A stretch of DNA of 11,320 nt from positions 1-11,320 of the forward strand of contig JBEIGE010000050.1 of assembly GCA_040382055.1 (NCBI GenBank). Reading direction: 5' to 3'. How positions within the stretch are numbered: the first letter of the stretch is position 1; each line of letters opens with the position of its first letter. The position numbers and the translations under genes were made by a program. The notes under the pieces are model-generated. The model had not been told where the DNA came from and searched no databases. It saw nothing but the letters and a program-made list of their open reading frames with translations. Positions 6,719 to 11,320 of the stretch are shown in pieces. Source of the DNA: JBEIGE01 sp040382055. GTDB taxonomy: Bacteria > Pseudomonadota > Gammaproteobacteria > Burkholderiales > Burkholderiaceae_C.

Positions 6719-7905
6719 GGTTGGCCAAAATCCAGAGGCAAACCCACATAGTTTTCAGCGAGCGCGGTGGACATGGCTCTGGAGTTCACCAGGTACTCCA
6801 GTTCGGCCTCCTGAATCTTCTGACCGAAGCCTTCAGAATCTGGAAAACGGTGGAGCAGGGAGGTTAGCCACCAAGAAAAACGCTCGGCTTTCCAGATGCG
6901 CTTGAGGGCGCGCTGTGAATAGGTGTTGATGCCAGCATCGGATTTTTCGGCGTAATGCTCAATCAAAGCGCTTGACAGGTATTTCACGTCGGTGGCCGCC
7001 AGGTTCAGGCCTTTAGCCCCCGTAGGTGGCACGATGTGAGCAGCATCACCTGCCAGAAACAAGCTGCCAAAACGCATGGGTTCGGCTACAAAGCTGCGCA
7101 GGGGGGCAATGCTTTTCTCAATGCTCGGACCGGTCACGATGCGCTCAGCCAATTCAGGATCGAGGCGGCGCTTGAGCTCATCCCAGAAGCGGTTGTCGCT
7201 CCATGCTTCTAAGTTGTCGTCCAGTGGGCACTGAACGTAGTAGCGGCTGCGCGTCAGGCTGCGCATGGAACACAGCGAAAAGCCGCGTTCCGAGTTGCCG
7301 TACACAATGGCGTGCGGGGAGACAGGCGGCACATCGGCCAGCACGCCTAACCAGCCAAAGGGGTAGACCCTTTCGAATTCGGTGAGAGCCCCTTTGGGTA
7401 CGCTGGCGCGGCAAACGCCATGGTAACCGTCACAACCGGCAATGAAGTCGCACGTAAGTTCATGCGACTGACCATCTTTGCTGAAGCGTACCTTGGGGCA
7501 TGCACCCTCAAAGTCCTCAATAGTCACGTCAGCTGCTGAATAAATGGTGGTCAATCCAGCATCTTGGCGGGCTTGCATCAGGTCGCGAGTAACTTCGGTC
7601 TGACCGTAGGCCGTGACGACTTTGCCGTTGGTCAGGCCATGTACATCAATGGCGTGGCGGCTACCAGCAAAAACCAGTTCAATGCTGTGGTGTATCGTGC
7701 CCTCCATGCTGACCCGTTGGCCTACACCAGCCTCGTGGAGCAAGTCCACCGTAACTTGCTCAAGAATGCCCGCGCGGATTCGGCCAAGCACATAGTCACT
7801 GCTCTGGCGCTCCAAAATCACCGCATCAATACCGGCTTTGTAGAGTAATTGTCCAAGTAACAAACCTGAAGGGCCTGCGCCAATGATCGCGACTTGAGTT
7901 CTCAT
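6715..7905 (-). CDS. pobA: 4-hydroxybenzoate 3-monooxygenase (396 aa)
   Basis: This flavoprotein hydroxylates 4-hydroxybenzoate to protocatechuate (3,4-dihydroxybenzoate) with NAD(P)H, O2 and FAD, feeding ring cleavage and the beta-ketoadipate or meta pathways. The match to PobA is close over the full length. It shows the FAD motif GAGPSG (9-14), LERQ and the GRIRAGILEQ block (41-50), AGCDGYHG (156-163), and the second FAD motif LAGDAAHIVPPTGAKGLN (284-301). The substrate-site residues known from the Pseudomonas enzyme are present, shifted by one: Tyr202, Ser213, Arg215, Arg221 and Tyr386. Length (about 394) is normal. A strong Shine-Dalgarno run, AAAGGGG at 7910-7916, lies 4 bases before the ATG. 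The stop overlaps the start of the CaiB/BaiF gene. No PobR-type regulator is next to it; the upstream genes are a small membrane protein and an Rrf2 regulator. Confidence 0.97.
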   Translation of the reverse strand: MRTQVAIIGAGPSGLLLGQLLYKAGIDAVILERQSSDYVLGRIRAGILEQVTVDLLHEAGVGQRVSMEGTIHHSIELVFAGSRHAIDVHGLTNGKVVTAYGQTEVTRDLMQARQDAGLTTIYSAADVTIEDFEGACPKVRFSKDGQSHELTCDFIAGCDGYHGVCRASVPKGALTEFERVYPFGWLGVLADVPPVSPHAIVYGNSERGFSLCSMRSLTRSRYYVQCPLDDNLEAWSDNRFWDELKRRLDPELAERIVTGPSIEKSIAPLRSFVAEPMRFGSLFLAGDAAHIVPPTGAKGLNLAATDVKYLSSALIEHYAEKSDAGINTYSQRALKRIWKAERFSWWLTSLLHRFPDSEGFGQKIQEAELEYLVNSRAMSTALAENYVGLPLDFGQP

Positions 7906-7960
7906 TTAACCCCTTTGTTGATGAACCAAGCAAACAACGTAGCCTGCTTAGGGAGCCGCC

Positions 7961-8365
7961 TTAAATGGCCATGCGACCGGAAAGCCAGAGACCAATGATG
8001 GCGAAACTCAGGAGTACGCTAACAGCGGTAAGCCATCGCAGGCTGGAGCGAAAATTATCCTGCATGGCAATCAGTTGCGCATTTTGATCTGCCAGTGTCT
8101 TGATGATTTCAGAAGAGGTGGCCATCTGGCTGTGCAACTCAGCCACGGATGTCCCTAACGCCTGTAAACGCTGGTCAAGCTGGGCGATCGCTTCGGATTC
8201 TGTCAATGACGTAGCTGAGACGGGCACCTCGGTTGAATCTGCAGACGGCATCTTCCTGCCCACGGCACCCCAGAGCTTTTTGGCGCCTTCAGCCACTTTG
8301 GGGGCGTTGCTGATCACATCAGACCAAGGGACAACTTTCAGTGCGGCAAGCCAAGGAATAGACAT
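7961..8365 (-). CDS. Coiled-coil protein with C-terminal membrane anchor, function unknown (134 aa)
   Basis: I do not recognise a named family. The protein begins MSIPWLAALKVVPWSDVI, with an amphipathic N-terminal stretch, then ALA/LYS-rich APKVAEGAKKLWGAVGRK, a Ser/Thr-rich linker (about 42-55), a predicted coiled coil (about 56-108, with EAIAQLDQRLQALGTSVAEL heptads) and one hydrophobic helix near the C-terminus (about 110-128) followed by SGRMAI. This suggests a tail-anchored inner-membrane protein with a cytoplasmic coiled coil that may oligomerise. The start is supported by an AAGGA box (8372-8376) 6 bases upstream. It lies 42 bases after the Rrf2 gene and 55 bases before pobA on the same strand, so it is probably co-transcribed with the regulator; continuation into pobA is possible but not shown. 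Confidence 0.75.
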   Translation of the reverse strand: MSIPWLAALKVVPWSDVISNAPKVAEGAKKLWGAVGRKMPSADSTEVPVSATSLTESEAIAQLDQRLQALGTSVAELHSQMATSSEIIKTLADQNAQLIAMQDNFRSSLRWLTAVSVLLSFAIIGLWLSGRMAI

Positions 8366-8407
8366 CGGAAATCCTTCTCAGAAGGCCGCATTTTACCGAT
8401 CGATGGA

Positions 8408-8941
8408 TCAGGACTGAAACTGGTAAAGCTGGAAGATGGAGTTGGGCGCTTTGGGCCTGCTTGGTGGCGTCAGCGGTTTGAATTTGAAGCGGTTATCCAG
8501 TTTGATTTTCTGCGCGGGCTTCTCGATGGCCTGGAAACCGGGGGTATCTTTGAGAAGTTGCACCGCCTTGGCCAGCGAATACGACTGAAGAAAATCATGA
8601 AAAATCACCTGCATGTCGCTTAGAAACTGAGGCTGCTTTTCTGTTGTTTGGGCCATGTCGAGCGTAACCGCAAGCTCTTCATGCAGTTCAGCCCGAAAGG
8701 CATTAACGACATCGATGACTGAGATTTCATCGAGGCTTCCGTTAATCACATACCCCCCACCCGGGCCTTTGAAGGCAAATACCAAGCTGCTCTTTTTTAG
8801 CCTGGAAAAAATATCCTCGAGGTACGAGGTGGATAACTTGAGACGTGATGAGATTTCGGCAATAGATACCGGACCGTTCTGGCACAGAGCTGCCAAGGTA
8901 ACAACCACATCGACGGCGTTGGTGATTCTTCGGGACAACAC
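8408..8941 (-). CDS. Rrf2 family transcriptional regulator without Fe-S Cys triad (177 aa)
   Basis: The N-terminal 80 residues form the Rrf2 winged helix: LSRRITNAVDVVVTLA, then the recognition part ISSRLKLSTSYLEDIFSRLK and the wing FKGPGGGYVI. In IscR/NsrR-type members three Cys after this wing bind an Fe-S cluster; here that region (AELHEELAVTLDMAQ) has no Cys, and the only Cys is in the N-terminal helix (LCQNGP). The protein therefore probably does not sense through the usual cluster. The C-terminus has an extra basic, Pro-rich tail (KFKPLTPPSRPKAP). I place the start at the GTG at 8941, which has GGAG 6 bases upstream; a TTG at 8953 would add four residues and has no Shine-Dalgarno sequence, and an in-frame stop lies at 8968-8966. 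It is divergent from the MerR gene and first of a run of - strand genes. Confidence 0.88.
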   Translation of the reverse strand: MLSRRITNAVDVVVTLAALCQNGPVSIAEISSRLKLSTSYLEDIFSRLKKSSLVFAFKGPGGGYVINGSLDEISVIDVVNAFRAELHEELAVTLDMAQTTEKQPQFLSDMQVIFHDFLQSYSLAKAVQLLKDTPGFQAIEKPAQKIKLDNRFKFKPLTPPSRPKAPNSIFQLYQFQS

Positions 8942-8947
8942 GTTGAT

Positions 8948-8951
8948 CTCC
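8948..8951 (-). promoter_or_regulatory. Ribosome binding site deciding the GTG start of the Rrf2 gene
   Basis: On the - strand GGAG is followed by a 6-base spacer (ATCAAC) and GTG at 8941-8939. This ideal spacing favours GTG over the upstream TTG at 8953, and the resulting N-terminus (M-L-S-R-R) fits the short lead normally seen before the first Rrf2 helix. Confidence 0.65.
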
Positions 8952-8994
8952 AATCTGTTTGAGTTTCAAATTAACAACCTATGTCTGAGTCGAA

Positions 8995-9024
8995 ATATTA
9001 GCAGAAGTTCAATTTAATTTTGAA
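8995..9024 (-). promoter_or_regulatory. Candidate promoter of the Rrf2 gene
   Basis: Read on the - strand, TGC-TAATAT (9003-8995) is an extended -10 element (TGn plus a 5/6 match to TATAAT). TTCAAA at 9024-9019 lies 18 bases upstream as a weak -35. Transcription would begin near 8988, giving a leader of about 47 bases before the GTG. The -35 lies inside the cluster of TTCAA/TTGAA repeats, so repressor binding there would block this promoter. Confidence 0.4.
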
Positions 9025-9034
9025 TTTATTTCAA
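9008..9034. repeat. Alternating TTCAA/TTGAA inverted repeats, possible operator
   Basis: TTCAA (9008-9012), TTGAA (9020-9024) and TTCAA (9030-9034) make two overlapping inverted repeats with 7- and 5-base spacers. A further TTTGA/TCAAA pair lies at 8958-8962 and 8966-8970, just upstream of the Rrf2 start. The region is very AT-rich, which raises the chance of random repeats. Confidence 0.35.
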
Positions 9035-9037
9035 TAA

Positions 9038-9088
9038 TGCATAGATAAATATGAAAATATTTGTAAAATACTACTCATAATCTATGCA
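9038..9088. repeat. 9-base perfect inverted repeat upstream of the MerR gene, operator candidate
   Basis: TGCATAGAT (9038-9046) and ATCTATGCA (9080-9088) are perfect reverse complements with 33 bases between them; the arm centres are 42 bases apart, about four helical turns. Inside lies a second inverted repeat, AAATAT (9047-9052) and ATATTT (9057-9062). The right arm touches a possible -10 box (CATAAT, 9076-9081) and ends 14 bases before the MerR start. This is the layout expected for two dimers binding on one face of the DNA, or for a looped autoregulatory site; the binding protein is not known. Confidence 0.5.
9064..9081 (+). promoter_or_regulatory. Possible -10 boxes of the MerR gene
   Basis: Two hexamers match TATAAT at 5 of 6 positions: TAAAAT (9064-9069) and CATAAT (9076-9081). 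Neither has a good -35 at 16-18 bases, as expected for a promoter that needs an activator or for a MerR-type promoter with unusual spacing. An AAAAGG Shine-Dalgarno run follows at 9088-9093, 9 bases before the ATG. Confidence 0.3.
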
Positions 9089-9102
9089 AAAGGTAGCTCC
9101 GT

Positions 9103-10116
9103 ATGATTAATCCAGACAATTCGATCATTGACCCAGCAGCGGGTGCCTATCGCATCGGCGCAGTCGCAAGGCTCACTTCAATACCTGTGACAACGCTGCG
9201 CGTGTGGGAGTCGCGCTATACCGCTTTTAGTCCCGTCAAATCACAGGGTGGTCATCGCCTTTATTCTGATTCGGATGTTAAAAAAGCAGGTTTTTTGAAG
9301 TTGCTGACCGGCGCGGGGCATGCCATCAGCTCAGTTGCCGGGCTGGACATAGGCGCTCTGTCGCGCATGGTGCAGGAAAGTCGGTCATCATCACTGCACA
9401 TGGCCACCCGAACCTTGATGAGCAACAGTTTGTCCATGGCTGTGGTGGGCTTGGGTATGGCCAGCCGGATTGAGGCCAAAAAATTCACCCGCTCGTTCTC
9501 GAGTCATGCCATCCGGTTGACCGATGTATTTACAGATCTTCCCCAGGCGCTGGGTGCCTCCCTACATGAACATCCGCAAATCCTGTTGGTTCGTCTGGGC
9601 TCCTTGCAGGCCTCAACCCCTGCAGAGCTAAGTGCCTTGCTGGCAAAGCATCAGATCGTGCAGGCCATCCTTATCTACAGTTATGCCCACGAGTCCATTG
9701 TTGAAGCCATCAAAAAAAATGGCGTCATTGTGAGGCGCGAGCCTATCTCGGACGATGACCTGTCTGATTTGCTCCGGTCTGTCCTGATCATGGATGCGGC
9801 CAATTCGGTTAATGCGGAGTCAAGCCAACCCTTAATTCCCGAGCGCAAGTATTCCGACGAAACCCTGGCCCGTGTGGCGGCAATTTCCACCAACGTTCTT
9901 TGTGAATGTCCCAAGCACGTCGCCGAGTTGATCAGCCAATTGGCCAGTTTTGAGCAGTACAGCAAGGACTGCCTGAACAGCAGTCCTCAGGACACCCACT
10001 TGCACGCTTACCTTAGCTCCGTGTCGGGATCGGCACGCGCGTTATTTGAGCGTGCCTTGGAGATGGTGGCCACACACGAGGGAATTTCCCTGGAGCCAAT
10101 TGCCAATAGACATTGA
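9103..10116 (+). CDS. MerR-type regulator with degenerate LitR/CarH-like domain and Cys/His C-terminal module (337 aa)
   Basis: Residues 16-80 are a MerR winged helix: YRIGAVARLTSIPVTTLRVWESRY, then a wing with GGHRLYSDSDV. As in LitR/CarH regulators the DNA-binding domain is followed by a helical stretch (82-125) and an alpha/beta segment (about 130-228, strands AIRLTDVF, QILLVRLG, AILIYSYA, GVIVRRE). The B12-ligand motif E/D-x-H-x-x-G is absent, and so is the Trp/Glu-His set of the helical bundle, so cobalamin light sensing is unlikely. The last 80 residues form a helical module with C267-E-C269-P-K-H272, Cys290, His299 and His301, which could bind a metal; this is inference. The ATG follows an AAAAGG box. 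It is divergent from the Rrf2 gene and converges with the TPR gene, the stop codons being 2 bases apart. The target genes are unknown. Confidence 0.85.
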   Translation: MINPDNSIIDPAAGAYRIGAVARLTSIPVTTLRVWESRYTAFSPVKSQGGHRLYSDSDVKKAGFLKLLTGAGHAISSVAGLDIGALSRMVQESRSSSLHMATRTLMSNSLSMAVVGLGMASRIEAKKFTRSFSSHAIRLTDVFTDLPQALGASLHEHPQILLVRLGSLQASTPAELSALLAKHQIVQAILIYSYAHESIVEAIKKNGVIVRREPISDDDLSDLLRSVLIMDAANSVNAESSQPLIPERKYSDETLARVAAISTNVLCECPKHVAELISQLASFEQYSKDCLNSSPQDTHLHAYLSSVSGSARALFERALEMVATHEGISLEPIANRH

Positions 10117-10118
10117 CT

Positions 10119-11057
10119 TTAATTGTCCCAATCGCTACTGGAACCTGAATCTGAAGAGCTCTCGTCATCCCAGGAGCTGGCATCGTTAACGCCGAAATTA
10201 TTGCCGCCCATATCAGGGTTGTTGACACTCGTAAAACTGTTCGCTGAGGTGTCCTGTTGCCCTGGATTTTTGTTGTGGTCACCCATCAACGTTTTACCGA
10301 TGGCATCCGCGGCCATCATGCCCGCACCCACAGCCAAACCGGTGGCAACACCGCCCATGATTTTTCCGCCCAAACCGCTGCTGGCTTGCTGCGGGTAGGA
10401 ATTTTGCATTGCGCCTGCGTTGCTACCAACACCAAAGGTTTGGGGGCCGGCCAGACCGCCCGGGTTCATACCTGCAGTGGTCATGTTGTTGGGCTGCATT
10501 CCGGCACTGGCGCTACTGCTCACGGGAGTGGTAACCGGTGATGTGCGCCTGCGAAAAATGAAATAAGCTGCTCCAGTAACCGCAGCAGCCAGCAGAAGCG
10601 GAATGGCCCATGAATTGCCTTTGTCATTACTGGTGCCAGATTGGGGTGAACCCGTTTGATAATGGCTGCTTTCAGCTACTCTTTTGGTAGCGCTTGCCGT
10701 GCTGCCCGTGTTGGCAATCTGGTTGCGCAGACTTTGCAATGCCTCTGGTTTAGCAAAGGCCATGGCCGGATCAATTTTTTCTGCGGTGGCCAAGTTGGCG
10801 CGTGCCAGATCAAACTTGCCTTGTCGCGCAAACAGTTCAGACCGCACAAAATGGGCTTTGGCGCTGTTTGGATGAGAAATCAGCACCTGCTGGATCATGG
10901 ACTGGGCTTCCTCAAGCTTGCCGGCCTGAGCGGTCGCGTAGATCTGCGCTAGAGTGGGCTCGGACTGAGCCAAGGCCATTCCAGTACCCGATAGGCCGGA
11001 AATTGCAACTGCCAATAGAAACTGGCTGATACGCTGAAGCAGTAGGAAGCCTTGCAT
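10119..11057 (-). CDS. Exported/membrane TPR protein with acidic Ser/Asp tail (312 aa)
   Basis: An N-terminal signal peptide (QRISQFLLAVAISGLSGTG, likely cut after ALA30) is followed by TPR-like helices (about 34-112: IYATAQAGKLEEAQSMIQQ, AKAHFVRSELFARQGKFDLA), a Ser/Thr/Gly linker, one membrane helix (151-167, then FRRR), an Asn/Gly/Met-rich spacer, a Gly/Ala-rich hydrophobic stretch (228-256) and an acidic tail, SSWDDES to SSDWDN (294-312). The first part should lie in the periplasm and the tail, after the Arg-rich stop-transfer, in the cytoplasm. I chose ATG 11057 because AAAGG lies 8 bases upstream; the longer form from 11108 has no Shine-Dalgarno sequence and puts 17 residues before the signal peptide. 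A scaffold or protein-binding role is likely from the TPR part; no specific function is known to me. Confidence 0.78.
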   Translation of the reverse strand: MQGFLLLQRISQFLLAVAISGLSGTGMALAQSEPTLAQIYATAQAGKLEEAQSMIQQVLISHPNSAKAHFVRSELFARQGKFDLARANLATAEKIDPAMAFAKPEALQSLRNQIANTGSTASATKRVAESSHYQTGSPQSGTSNDKGNSWAIPLLLAAAVTGAAYFIFRRRTSPVTTPVSSSASAGMQPNNMTTAGMNPGGLAGPQTFGVGSNAGAMQNSYPQQASSGLGGKIMGGVATGLAVGAGMMAADAIGKTLMGDHNKNPGQQDTSANSFTSVNNPDMGGNNFGVNDASSWDDESSSDSGSSSDWDN

Positions 11058-11108
11058 TGGATGGACCTTTGGATGTGAGGGGACGGAACCACTGATTAAC
11101 ATAGCCAT

Positions 11109-11251
11109 TTATGGGGCCACGCACGACGTTTACAAGCTATGTCAAGGATCGTATGGAACAGAAAGACGATATTTATCCACGCTAATTGAACCGATAAGTC
11201 TTCAAACATGACTTATCAATACACCTTTAATCTTATTTGAAGCTGATTAGA
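11109..11251. promoter_or_regulatory. Intergenic region upstream of the TPR gene
   Basis: This 143-base stretch separates two - strand genes and should hold the TPR promoter. A perfect -35 hexamer TTGACA lies on the - strand at 11145-11140, but no good -10 is found at 16-18 bases downstream (the best AT-rich hexamer, CATAAA, is about 26 bases away). A perfect inverted repeat lies at 11193-11217. Confidence 0.35.
11193..11217. repeat. Perfect 8-base inverted repeat (hairpin or operator)
   Basis: GATAAGTC (11193-11200) and GACTTATC (11210-11217) form a perfect 8-base stem with a 9-base loop. It lies about 35 bases downstream of the stop of the partial gene at the window end and about 135 bases upstream of the TPR start. 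No T-run follows on the - strand, so it is not a standard terminator; a regulator binding site fits equally well. Confidence 0.4.
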
Positions 11252-11320
11252 TCAGGACTTAAGCAGGGCTTGCAACTCTACCTCCTCAAATCCAGCGGCG
11301 CGTCGCGCATCCAGATTGAA
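11252..11320 (-). CDS. 3' end of a - strand gene continuing beyond the window (22 residues)
   Basis: Read on the - strand from the window edge, one frame gives 22 residues (FNLDARRAAGFEEVELQALL and KS) followed by a TGA at 11254-11252. The amphipathic helix-like end and normal codon use look like the C-terminus of a real protein, and the AT-rich intergenic DNA begins right after the stop. The family cannot be named from so little sequence. Confidence 0.5.
   Translation of the reverse strand, partial: FNLDARRAAGFEEVELQALLKS

Noticed and set aside
7906..7960. Terminator between the 134-aa gene and pobA
   Set aside because: Only an imperfect stem (AAGCA with TGCTT, 12-base loop) is present and no T-run follows, so read-through into pobA cannot be excluded or shown.
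11140..11145. Perfect TTGACA on the - strand as the promoter of the TPR gene
   Set aside because: No acceptable -10 box is found 16-18 bases downstream, so it is noted only inside the intergenic entry.
1..11320. tRNA, CRISPR array, insertion sequence or phage features
   Set aside because: No tRNA-like cloverleaf, regularly spaced direct repeats, transposase or integrase sequence, or long terminal inverted repeats were seen on either strand.

Overview
The window looks like ordinary chromosome from a betaproteobacterium, most likely of the Comamonadaceae (Rhodoferax/Polaromonas type). This is inferred from the GC-rich coding sequence, the protein styles (PobA, YgiQ, short CaiB/BaiF protein, MerR regulator) and the dense packing of genes. 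No search could be run, so the taxonomy is provisional. I see no tRNA, rRNA, CRISPR array, insertion sequence or phage gene, and no gene-free stretch longer than 300 bases.

Left part (1-2793): the 3' end of a PLP-dependent aminotransferase is followed by a small unknown protein (84 aa) on the + strand. Facing them on the - strand is a likely operon: two half-size chromate-transporter (CHR) proteins whose genes overlap by an ATGA, then a Rossmann/DUF2520 dehydrogenase-like protein.

Middle (2973-5345): a large radical SAM protein of the YgiQ family on the + strand, divergent from the CHR genes.

Right-middle (5382-8941): five genes on the - strand, in transcription order: an Rrf2-type regulator (GTG start with a good ribosome binding site), a small coiled-coil protein with a C-terminal membrane anchor, 4-hydroxybenzoate 3-monooxygenase (pobA), a short alpha-methylacyl-CoA racemase-like CaiB/BaiF protein coupled to pobA by an ATGA overlap, and a PaaI-type hotdog thioesterase. 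PobA makes protocatechuate from 4-hydroxybenzoate. The two following enzymes act on CoA thioesters, so the cluster joins aromatic hydroxylation to acyl-CoA handling. Whether the first two genes share a transcript with pobA is not shown by the sequence.

Right end (9103-11320): divergent from the Rrf2 gene lies a MerR-type regulator whose C-terminal half resembles the LitR/CarH layout but lacks the B12-ligand motif, and which carries a Cys/His-rich C-terminal helical domain. The AT-rich 161-base region between the two regulators holds several inverted repeats and is the most interesting regulatory DNA here. Converging on the MerR gene is an exported or membrane TPR protein with a Gly-rich segment and an acidic Ser/Asp tail. 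The last bases hold the 3' end of one more - strand gene.

No clearly new multi-gene system is visible. The best leads are the divergent Rrf2/MerR regulator pair with its operator-like DNA, the Cys/His module of the MerR protein, and the pobA-CaiB-thioesterase coupling.
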